Assembly (NCBI GenBank): GCA_949516455.1
Contig: CATILC010000179.1
Coordinates: 1-14,062, forward strand
Source: Flavobacteriia bacterium
GTDB taxonomy: Bacteria > Bacteroidota > Bacteroidia > Flavobacteriales > Schleiferiaceae
Length of the DNA: 14,062 nucleotides
Direction: 5' to 3'
The translations under genes and the position numbers were made by a program. The notes below the pieces were generated by a model that saw only the letters and a program-made list of their open reading frames with translations, was not told where the DNA came from and ran no database searches. Shown one piece after another: positions 1 through 6,009 of this stretch. Each line of letters starts with the position of its first letter. Position 1 is the stretch's first letter.

Positions 1-53
1 ATCAACTGCGTGTACTGTGACCCGAAATCGAGGATGAGGATCCGTTCTTGCAT
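1..53 (-). CDS. guaA: GMP synthase (glutamine-hydrolysing), N-terminal fragment
   Basis: Only the first 17 codons lie in the window; the gene runs off the left edge. The translation starts MQERILILDFGSQYTQL, the characteristic opening of the GuaA glutamine amidotransferase domain (the ILDFGSQYTQL beta strand and loop). GuaA makes GMP from XMP, glutamine and ATP in cytosolic purine synthesis. The ATG is fixed by the conserved start of the family. It follows the permease gene on the same strand after 52 nt, so it may be the last gene of the kdnA-kdnB-bshC cluster or have its own promoter; no clear promoter was found in the gap. The catalytic Cys/His/Glu and the ATP pyrophosphatase domain are outside the window. 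Confidence 0.88.
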   Translation of the reverse strand, partial: MQERILILDFGSQYTQL

Positions 54-105
54 GCCTAAAAGTAGCTAATCCGACAGGGCGGCTTCCAATTGCCCACCAC
101 AGAGT

Positions 106-861
106 TCAACTGATTTTTCCACCGATCAGCGCGATGCCCATCAGGAGCAGAAAGAGACCGACAAGCCGTTGCATCTGCACCCATCGGACCTTTTTCAACA
201 CGCGCTTGCCCAACAGGGCGCCACAGATGGCAGAGGCAGAGGCGATGAGTACAGGCTTCCATTGCCATCCCGCAGTGCCAAAATCCTGCCAATAGATCGG
301 AATACGACTCAAATCGATGAGCAGGGCGATGGCCGTTCCAGTGGCCACAAATGACATGGGTGAGAGATCGAGCTTTTTGAGAAACAGACTGCGCAAGGCA
401 CCCTGATGCCCGCTCAGCCCGCCAAAGAAGCCGCTAAAAAATCCTCCTGCGTAAAACCAGCGACCGGTCCAGGCAAAACGGTTCCAGGCAGGCCAGAATT
501 CCATGAGGGTAAAGACGATCATCAGGCAACCCATCGAAAAAGGCAGTGGACCGACCGTCCACCCTTCCGTGATCTGCCATGCGCTCATCTGACCCAGACC
601 CACCGTGGCCCGCGCCCCAAGGAATGCCCCGGGAACGGCCCAAAGCGCAAAAGAGAAAAGGGTCTTTTGTTCTACCGAGCGAATGAGCAGTCCGAACTTG
701 AAGACATTGTTGATCAAATGCACTGCGGCGGTCATCAGCAGCGCCAACTCTACGGGGAAGAAGAGAACGAATACGGGCGTGAGCAGCGTACCCAGGCCGA
801 AGCCAGAAAAGAAGGTGAGCAGGGAGGCCGCAAAAGGCACCAGCACCAAGAGCGCTTCCAT
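106..861 (-). CDS. TauE/SafE (DUF81) family membrane permease, substrate unknown
   Basis: A 251-residue, strongly hydrophobic protein with about eight predicted membrane segments (roughly residues 3-22, 25-45, 68-86, 104-122, 134-152, 168-186, 202-218, 230-248). Two half-repeats carry the family's glycine-rich pattern: FFSGFGLGTLLTP near residue 17 and GFFSGFFGGLSGHQGALRS near 140-158. Size and pattern fit the sulfite exporter TauE/SafE family, whose members move sulfite, sulfonates or other anions across the inner membrane; the substrate here cannot be read from sequence. The start at 861 is chosen because the ATG overlaps the bshC stop by one base (TGATG), a typical coupled start; the reading frame extends upstream, but that part lies inside bshC and adds a non-hydrophobic stretch. 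Co-transcription with bshC might hint at sulfur metabolism, which is inference only. Confidence 0.85.
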   Translation of the reverse strand: MEALLVLVPFAASLLTFFSGFGLGTLLTPVFVLFFPVELALLMTAAVHLINNVFKFGLLIRSVEQKTLFSFALWAVPGAFLGARATVGLGQMSAWQITEGWTVGPLPFSMGCLMIVFTLMEFWPAWNRFAWTGRWFYAGGFFSGFFGGLSGHQGALRSLFLKKLDLSPMSFVATGTAIALLIDLSRIPIYWQDFGTAGWQWKPVLIASASAICGALLGKRVLKKVRWVQMQRLVGLFLLLMGIALIGGKIS

Positions 862-2486
862 CAGTCTTTCAGATAGAGACAGGCAAAGCGATCGCCTTCG
901 GGCCCAACGCCTTTCATCAATTCGTCCACCAAGCCTCCGCCACAAAGCAGTTCGGCCTCGATCCAGTTCATCTGCCGTTCCTGCAGCTTCCCTCCGGGAA
1001 AGAGCTCGGCAAGCAATTCATCGATGGCGTTTACCGTTTCTGCACGCCTCTTCTTTTCTGAGCGCAGCAATTTCTTTTCCAGGCGCTTCAACTCTTTATG
1101 CTGCCGTGTAAGAGAAGCTTCGATGGCCGCCTTCATTTCGAGTCCTTGGGCGGAAGCCCCTTCCTCAATTTCTTTGGCCCAGTGACCGACCGACCCCCTT
1201 GCCTCCTTGATCCGGTCTTGAAGGGTGCTGCCTTCCCAGATCTTTTCGCGCAAAAGCGCATCCCGATCGCGGAACAGGTCCAATGCTGATAATTCGAGGC
1301 GCTCCATCTTTCGGACTTGCGAACGACCGATGATCTGAATGCTTTGACGCAGGAAGACCACGGGCATGGGCAGGCTACTCGCCTCGAATACACCCCTGAG
1401 CTGTGCCCAGTAACTCACCTCCGCTGCCCCACCGATGTAGGCCAAGTTGGGCAGGATGCATTCCTGATAAAGCGGACGCAATAGGGCATTCGGGCTGAAA
1501 CGCTCGGGCTTTTCCTCGAGCTCCTCCAGAAGCGCGGCTTCTGTCCATTGCTGCGAACCGTCTTCCAGCGCAAATCCCGTGGCATGCCGCTCCATTCGCT
1601 TTCTGTCAGAATCGGTCAGGTAGAAAAAGTTGAGCTCCCGCGGATGCAGCTGCAGTTTGTAGCGCTCCGAAAGCCGGTCGGAACTCTTCTTTGCCGCAGC
1701 ATGCGAATGTCCTTCCTTCAGCTCCTTTTCAAAAAGAGGGAGCGAACATCTTTTCAGTCGGGCATCATCGGCATCCAGAAGGATCAGGCCGGAATTCCCA
1801 AAAAGCGCGTGCAGGAACTTTCGCGTGGCCAAAGACCAACTGATCCCCGCCTGACCATAGGCCGAACGGAGCATGGCCAGTATGCGGCTCTGCGTCTTTC
1901 CCTGCCCCATGCGTTCCTCCAGTTCATGAAGAATGGCGTCCATGTCGGGCAGAGGGGTTCGCCCGACCGATCCAGCAACAGAACGCTGAACAGATAAACG
2001 ACGGTCCGAAAAATAAAAGTGGTCGGCCTCATCAAAGTCGTGGTCTTCTGATGCCAGCCAGAAGACCGGAAGGATGTGGTGACCGGGAAACTGTGCCTGG
2101 ACATCAGCGGCCAAACGAACGGCCTGTACGGCCTTGTAGATCACCAGCAAAGGTCCTGAACCCAATACGAGCTGCTGCCCGGTGGTGACCGTGAAGGTCT
2201 TTGGATCCCGCAATTGCTCGATGGATTCAAATACGGAGTGTTCTGCGGCGAGTTCGGCGTACTGATCCTTCAGTACTTCGCAGAGTACTGCTCTGTTCGA
2301 AGTCGGAAAATCTTTTCGCTGCCTGAGGGCCTCGCCGATCGAATCAAGCTTTGGCGAATGGCTGAAAAAGGAAGAGATGAACTCCTTCTGTTTCAAATAA
2401 TCCAGGACCAATGGCGAAAAGCGACGGGTCTGCTCCAAGGGCAGATATTGCCACCTGTGAAGGGCTTCCGTCTTTTCCTGGCTCAT
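861..2486 (-). CDS. bshC: Bacillithiol biosynthesis cysteine-adding enzyme BshC
   Basis: A 541-residue protein, the usual BshC length. BshC attaches cysteine to glucosaminyl-malate, the last step of bacillithiol synthesis, in the cytosol. Signatures visible: TGQQ at 102-105 followed by GPLL (111-114) and YK (117-118); the segment VFWLASEDHDFDEADH at 141-156, which is the family's nucleotide-binding-like core; FSPNALLRPLYQE at 330-342 and PNLAYIGGAAEVSYW at 346-360; and a long charged helix or coiled coil about 410-490 ending in LFPGGKLQER (495-504). The start at 2486 overlaps the kdnB stop as ATGA; an upstream ATG at 2537 would add 17 residues lying inside kdnB and is less likely. BshA and BshB are not in the window. 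Family assignment is firm; the active-site residues of BshC are poorly defined in the literature. Confidence 0.95.
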   Translation of the reverse strand: MSQEKTEALHRWQYLPLEQTRRFSPLVLDYLKQKEFISSFFSHSPKLDSIGEALRQRKDFPTSNRAVLCEVLKDQYAELAAEHSVFESIEQLRDPKTFTVTTGQQLVLGSGPLLVIYKAVQAVRLAADVQAQFPGHHILPVFWLASEDHDFDEADHFYFSDRRLSVQRSVAGSVGRTPLPDMDAILHELEERMGQGKTQSRILAMLRSAYGQAGISWSLATRKFLHALFGNSGLILLDADDARLKRCSLPLFEKELKEGHSHAAAKKSSDRLSERYKLQLHPRELNFFYLTDSDRKRMERHATGFALEDGSQQWTEAALLEELEEKPERFSPNALLRPLYQECILPNLAYIGGAAEVSYWAQLRGVFEASSLPMPVVFLRQSIQIIGRSQVRKMERLELSALDLFRDRDALLREKIWEGSTLQDRIKEARGSVGHWAKEIEEGASAQGLEMKAAIEASLTRQHKELKRLEKKLLRSEKKRRAETVNAIDELLAELFPGGKLQERQMNWIEAELLCGGGLVDELMKGVGPEGDRFACLYLKD

Positions 2487-3562
2487 ATCCGTCTGAACAG
2501 ATCCTTGATATCGTCGAGGCTGATGCGATCCTGCCATTCATGCCCGAGCGCGTGAACCCACATATGCGGCAAATTCCACGACACCTGGGCCATGGCGGTG
2601 ATCTGCTCTTGCGACCATTCCTTGGAAAGCCCCTGTGGGAGTTCCACCGCATTTGTGGACAGCATCTCTTTGAATTCGGACACGGCCGGCCCATAGAAGT
2701 CTTCCAGATGCTGAAAGGCCACACAATTGGCAAAACCGTGGCGATAACCCAAGATCTTGGACAAGCCGTAAGAAAGCGCATGGCATACGCCCACCTCGCT
2801 GTAGGTCAGACTCCAACCGCCAAAAAGGGAAGCGATCATCAGCTGCTCGTCGTTCTTGGGATTTTGGCCGGCATCGGGACCGAGGAACACCTCTCTGCAC
2901 AACCTCAAACTCTCGCCCCCATAGGCTCTGGAGAAGGCGTTCTGATGAATGCCTGTCTCGCTTTCAATGCAGTGGATATAGGTGTCCATTCCGGTGTAGA
3001 ACCAGTGATCGCGTTCGACCGTTGCCGGAAGTTCCGGGTCGAGAATGACCTGATCGAAAACCGTCCAGGCACATTTCAGCCCGAGTTTCTTTTCCGGACC
3101 GGTCAGTACTGCTGTTGTGCTGCACTCTGCTCCTGTGCCCGAAATGGTCGGAATGCCCAGGTGCGGAACGCCTGCATGCTTGATCAGATCGAGGCCTTGA
3201 TAAAGACTCGAGCTGCCTTCCTGCTTCAGCATCAGGCTGAGCGCTTTGGCGATGTCCATGATGCTGCCGCCGCCCATGCCGACCACCGCCGACGGGACGC
3301 CGATCTGTTCGATGATCTGGTCGCGCAGCCGATCCACTTGCTGGGTGGTCGGTTCGTGTACATCGCAATCTTCGTAGCACACGACATCCTCTGAGCGTAT
3401 GCCCAGTTTTTCCAGAAGCGCATGGTCTTTGAAGTAATGATCGATCACAAACACCACGCTTCCATTTCCTTCTTTTCGCCAAGCCTGAAGTTGATCGGGT
3501 ACCTGAGCAATGGCTCCTCTGCCAAAGACGAGCTTTTCTATGTTGTGAAGAACCTTATGCAT
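2483..3562 (-). CDS. kdnB: 3-deoxy-D-manno-octulosonate 8-oxidase (iron-type alcohol dehydrogenase), Kdo8N pathway
   Basis: A 359-residue group III metal-dependent alcohol dehydrogenase. The NAD-binding signature is GMGGGSIMDIAK (residues 95-106) with TISGTGAE at 139-146. The four expected metal ligands are present: Asp193 and His197 in GMDTYIHCIE, His261 in CHALSYGL, and His275 in YRHGFAN. The fold alone does not give the substrate. The assignment to KdnB, which oxidises the C8 hydroxyl of Kdo to an aldehyde for amination, rests on its position: it overlaps kdnA by 8 nt (ATGCATAA), and kdsB sits directly across the divergent promoter, as expected for the Kdo8N pathway described in Shewanella. 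The alternative is another Fe-ADH with a different alcohol substrate, which the gene order makes unlikely. Its stop overlaps the bshC start by 4 nt. Confidence 0.85.
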   Translation of the reverse strand: MHKVLHNIEKLVFGRGAIAQVPDQLQAWRKEGNGSVVFVIDHYFKDHALLEKLGIRSEDVVCYEDCDVHEPTTQQVDRLRDQIIEQIGVPSAVVGMGGGSIMDIAKALSLMLKQEGSSSLYQGLDLIKHAGVPHLGIPTISGTGAECSTTAVLTGPEKKLGLKCAWTVFDQVILDPELPATVERDHWFYTGMDTYIHCIESETGIHQNAFSRAYGGESLRLCREVFLGPDAGQNPKNDEQLMIASLFGGWSLTYSEVGVCHALSYGLSKILGYRHGFANCVAFQHLEDFYGPAVSEFKEMLSTNAVELPQGLSKEWSQEQITAMAQVSWNLPHMWVHALGHEWQDRISLDDIKDLFRRI

Positions 3563-4757
3563 GATCTGCCAATACGGATGTAAGCACCCGGGTCATGGTG
3601 GCGCAGAGTTCGTCCATCTCTTTCTCACTCCAGGTGACCTTGATCCCCAAGGACATCAGACGTCCAATGGAATGCTGGGTCTGAGGCAAGTGCAAATTGG
3701 CATAATCCTGAGGGGCGCCCAGATGGTGTATGGCCATTTTGAAAGGAGACTTCAATTCTTTCAAATGCGACCACTGATTGATGAAGTGGTACTGATTGGT
3801 GAACCAATAATTCACGCCCACTCCTGCTTTGCCCAATTCATGGGCAGCTTTTTCAGCCATCGGTTGATCGGGCATGAATAAATTCAAAAAAGTTCCGCTG
3901 TCGCCATCCGAATCGGGCATGGGGCGGAAACTCAGCCCTTCAATGGCCGACAGACGCGATCTGATGTAGGCCTTATTGGCCCGCTTTGCATTTCGAATGC
4001 GGTCGATCTTCCGCATCTGGGCCAATCCCACAGCCGCATTTAGTTCGCTGATCCGGAAATTCGTGCCCAGGATCGGATGCTGTTCCATGCCACGGTTGTC
4101 TCCAATATGGTCGTGTCCGTGGTCCGAGAACTGTTGCATGTGATCGTAGACTTCCTTGTCGTTGGTCACACAAAGTCCTCCCTCCCCTGCTGTCACGATC
4201 TTGAAGAAATCAAATGAATAAGCGCCAGCCTTTCCAAACAAGCCTACAGACTTCCCTTTATAAAAGGCCCCAAGGGCTTGTCCGGCATCTTCGATCAGCG
4301 TAAGGTTCCTTCGCTCGCAAACTTCCATGATGGCATCCATATCTGCAGCAGCACCGCACATGTGAACGAGCAGAACACCCTTGGTATTTGGCGTAATGGC
4401 CTGCTCAATTCCCTCGGCTGTCAGGCACAGGTTGTCATCCACCTCAGCGAAAACAGGCAGGCCGCCACCGAGAAGAACGCCCTCGATGGGAGCGATGTAG
4501 GTGAATGGAGGAACGATGACCTCATCGCCGAAGCCCAAACCTGAGGCGGCCATGACAGAGGCCACAGCCGTTGATCCGCTGCTTACCGCATGTGCATGGG
4601 CTGCACCCGTGAATGCACGAACCTCTGCCTCAAGGTCCCGTGCCTTCCAGTGCCCCTGACGCATCTCATCGTGGTTGTAGCGGAACAAACAACCCGTTTC
4701 CAGCACGTCGTTGACCTCTTTGCGCTCTTCCGCACCGAATAGATCCATTCCTGGCAT
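3555..4757 (-). CDS. kdnA: 8-amino-3,8-dideoxy-manno-octulosonate aminotransferase (PLP, DegT/DnrJ/EryC1 family)
   Basis: A 400-residue sugar aminotransferase. The Schiff-base lysine is Lys186 in YSFDFFKIVTAGEGG; other fold-type I features are SSGSTAV (59-65, PLP phosphate), EDAGQALG (156-163, Asp for the pyridine nitrogen) and the NFRISELNAAVGLAQ stretch typical of DegT-type enzymes. The N-terminus (MPGMDLFGAEE, then FRYN and WKARDLE) and the SDHGHDHIG motif agree with what I recall of KdnA from Shewanella, which transfers an amino group to the 8-aldehyde made by KdnB, giving 8-amino-Kdo. Length and motifs are intact. It is the first gene of the cluster, with a promoter in the 55-bp gap shared with kdsB. 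The reaction is known for the family; activity in this organism is inferred. Confidence 0.9.
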   Translation of the reverse strand: MPGMDLFGAEERKEVNDVLETGCLFRYNHDEMRQGHWKARDLEAEVRAFTGAAHAHAVSSGSTAVASVMAASGLGFGDEVIVPPFTYIAPIEGVLLGGGLPVFAEVDDNLCLTAEGIEQAITPNTKGVLLVHMCGAAADMDAIMEVCERRNLTLIEDAGQALGAFYKGKSVGLFGKAGAYSFDFFKIVTAGEGGLCVTNDKEVYDHMQQFSDHGHDHIGDNRGMEQHPILGTNFRISELNAAVGLAQMRKIDRIRNAKRANKAYIRSRLSAIEGLSFRPMPDSDGDSGTFLNLFMPDQPMAEKAAHELGKAGVGVNYWFTNQYHFINQWSHLKELKSPFKMAIHHLGAPQDYANLHLPQTQHSIGRLMSLGIKVTWSEKEMDELCATMTRVLTSVLADHA

Positions 4758-4812
4758 AACATCGAATTAAGGGACAAAAATAGGGTAAGTTTGAGGCCCT
4801 TAAGCTTGTTTG
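4758..4812. promoter_or_regulatory. Divergent kdnA/kdsB promoter region with inverted repeat
   Basis: A 55-bp gap carries two Bacteroidota -7 elements (TAnnTTTG): TAAGTTTG on the plus strand at 4786-4793 for kdsB and TATTTTTG on the minus strand at 4782-4775 for kdnA. Only 3 bp separate them. TTAAGGG at 4767-4773 and its inverse CCCTTAA at 4797-4803 flank both elements and fall near the two predicted transcription starts. Predicted leaders are about 12-14 nt on both sides. Clear TTTG -33 elements are not seen on either strand. The repeat could be an operator or could simply reflect similar initial transcribed sequences. Confidence 0.6.
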
Positions 4813-5562
4813 ATGAATGCGATCGGAATCATACCTGCACGTTTCGCCTCCACCCGCCTGCCGGGTAAGCCACTAGAGGACATCCACGGAAAACCCATGA
4901 TCCAATGGGTGTACGAACGGGCATCCACACGACTCGAATCCGTTTATGTAGCCACAGACGATGAACGCATCCGGACCGCAGTGCATTCCTTTGGCGGTAA
5001 GGCCATCCTGACCCAAGCCGATCATGAGAACGGCAGCAGCCGGTGCTGGGAGGCTTTTCAAAAGATCAGTACCGATACAGGAGAACACTTTGATGTCGTC
5101 TTGAACATCCAGGGAGACGAACCCATGATCGAGCCCGAACTGCTCAGCGGACTGGTGGCTTCTTTTGAAAACAAAGAGGTGGAAATGGCCACATTGGTGA
5201 GTCCGGTGCGGGACAATCGAGACCTGCTCAATGAAAGTGAAGCTTTTGTGGTACTCGATAAAAATCAGGATGCCTTGTATTTCAGTCGTTCGGTCATTCC
5301 GTTCGTACGGGATGTGAAGCGGTCCAATTGGTTGGACTCCGCCCATTTTTATCGGCATTTGGGTCTTTATGCATATACGCCCTCCGCCTTAAAGGCCTTT
5401 CAGGAAATGGAAGTCAGCGCATTGGAAGCGGCTGAAGGACTCGAGCAAAACAGATGGCTGGAAAACGGAAGAAAAATTCGATGTGTCCAGGCGGAAAGCC
5501 AGAGCATTCCTGTGGACACGCTCATCGATCTGGAGCGGGTGCGGGTGCTTATGTCGGAATGA
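4813..5562 (+). CDS. kdsB: CMP-Kdo / CMP-8-amino-Kdo synthetase
   Basis: A 249-residue cytidylyltransferase that activates Kdo (or 8-amino-Kdo) with CTP to the CMP-sugar used by WaaA in lipid A-core assembly in the cytosol. Motifs: IIPARFASTRLPGKPL (6-21, CTP binding), NIQGDEPMI (98-106, with the metal-binding Asp102), ALYFSRSVIPF (154-164), RHLGLYAY (181-188) and VDTLIDLERVR (234-244, second metal Asp235). The usual SGTER-type segment after the second strand reads NGSSR (residues 73-77). The ATG at 4813 gives the family's normal start; a TTG one codon upstream is not needed. It is divergent from kdnA/kdnB, so the substrate is probably Kdo8N, as reported for the Shewanella enzyme. The last 14 nt overlap the 3' end of the opposing small gene. 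Confidence 0.93.
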   Translation: MNAIGIIPARFASTRLPGKPLEDIHGKPMIQWVYERASTRLESVYVATDDERIRTAVHSFGGKAILTQADHENGSSRCWEAFQKISTDTGEHFDVVLNIQGDEPMIEPELLSGLVASFENKEVEMATLVSPVRDNRDLLNESEAFVVLDKNQDALYFSRSVIPFVRDVKRSNWLDSAHFYRHLGLYAYTPSALKAFQEMEVSALEAAEGLEQNRWLENGRKIRCVQAESQSIPVDTLIDLERVRVLMSE

Positions 5563-5812
5563 CCTGGAAGGTCTCGCTCTGCAGCTCCGTGCCATTGCAC
5601 TGAAGCCATATCTGGTAGGCTCCGTAGGTCAAAGTGGCAATATTCAATGGATAGTTTTTTCGTTCGGGTCTCATCTTGAGTTCCATGAGTGGTTCTCCGA
5701 TACAACGCCTAAGACCCAAAGTATATCCTGCACGAGGAACTTCTGCTCGGATGACCACTTCTTTTTCGCCTCGCTCCAGCTGAAGATCAAATTCTTTATT
5801 CGAAATATTCAT
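5549..5812 (-). CDS. Small hypothetical protein, probably all-beta
   Basis: An 87-residue protein I do not recognise. It has no signal peptide or membrane segment and contains two cysteines (37 and 72). The second half (PLNIATLTYGAYQIWLQ, then a short N-G turn and a TFQVIP end) has alternating hydrophobic residues and a L-x-x-G-x-Y pattern like the last strands of small beta-sandwich domains in Bacteroidota, but this is only a resemblance. The start at 5812 is preferred over an upstream in-frame ATG at 5860 because a two-part promoter (TTTG and TATATTTG) lies between them, with predicted transcription start near 5822. The gene is convergent with kdsB, and the stop codons overlap so that 14 nt are coding on both strands. 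It stands alone as a monocistronic unit. Confidence 0.6.
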   Translation of the reverse strand: MNISNKEFDLQLERGEKEVVIRAEVPRAGYTLGLRRCIGEPLMELKMRPERKNYPLNIATLTYGAYQIWLQCNGTELQSETFQVIPT

Positions 5813-5827
5813 GTCAGAAATTGCTTT

Positions 5828-5861
5828 CAAATATATAATTCGAAAATAGATCAGAGACAAA
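5828..5861 (-). promoter_or_regulatory. Promoter of the 87-residue gene
   Basis: On the minus strand TTTG (5861-5858) is followed after 22 nt by TATATTTG (5835-5828). This matches the Bacteroidota -33/-7 consensus with near-standard spacing, and puts transcription start about 10 nt before the ATG at 5812. Confidence 0.55.
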
Positions 5862-5986
5862 GAATGAATAGACTTCCTTGTTAAACTTTGAAAGGGTTAT
5901 CCATAGCGTTATTAACAGACTTGAGCGCTGCTCCTGCATGCTTTTTGTTCAACAAAACAGTGCGAAAAGGCGACACATTGTTGCAT

Positions 5987-6003
5987 AAAAAACAAGGTGT
6001 TTT
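5987..6003 (-). terminator. Possible weak terminator after the E1 gene
   Basis: Read on the minus strand just after the E1 stop codon: AAAACA, loop CCT, TGTTTT, running into a total of six Ts. It has the shape of an intrinsic terminator, but the stem is short and AT-rich, so it would be weak. Confidence 0.35.
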
Positions 6004-6009
6004 GTAGAC

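Larger units (their letters stand above)
5813..6009. other. AT-rich intergenic region with palindrome
   Basis: This 197-bp gap has no coding sequence. Besides the promoter at 5828-5861 and the terminator-like hairpin at 5987-6003, it holds a 15-bp palindrome TTTTGTTCAACAAAA (5943-5957), a DnaA-box-like TTATCCATA (5897-5905, one mismatch to TTATCCACA) and GTTATTAACA (5908-5917). The composition is clearly more AT-rich than the flanking genes. No function is assigned to the palindrome; a regulator-binding site is possible. Confidence 0.5.

Noticed and set aside
57..64. TACTTTTA on the minus strand as a guaA promoter
   Set aside because: It is imperfect, and its predicted start would fall at or inside the guaA ATG.
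406..876. Plus-strand open frame of 156 codons opposite the permease gene
   Set aside because: The translation is low-complexity and very charged, as expected from reading a membrane-protein gene backwards.
862..945. Upstream extension of the permease gene by 28 residues
   Set aside because: It is non-hydrophobic, lies inside bshC, and the TGATG overlap at 861 gives a normal TauE-family length.
2487..2537. Upstream ATG for bshC adding 17 residues
   Set aside because: The extension is inside kdnB and lacks family similarity; the ATGA overlap at 2486 is the better start.
2411..3394. Long plus-strand open frame of 327 codons antisense to kdnB and bshC
   Set aside because: It mirrors two firmly identified minus-strand genes, its protein has no recognisable domain, and it is rich in His/Arg/Gly as expected for a reverse-frame shadow.
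5820..6009. Possible replication origin (AT-rich, DnaA-box-like TTATCCATA, dnaN about 7 kb away)
   Set aside because: Only one imperfect box is seen, dnaA is absent, and by eye the C-richness of the plus strand does not change across the gap. A whole-genome skew plot would settle it.
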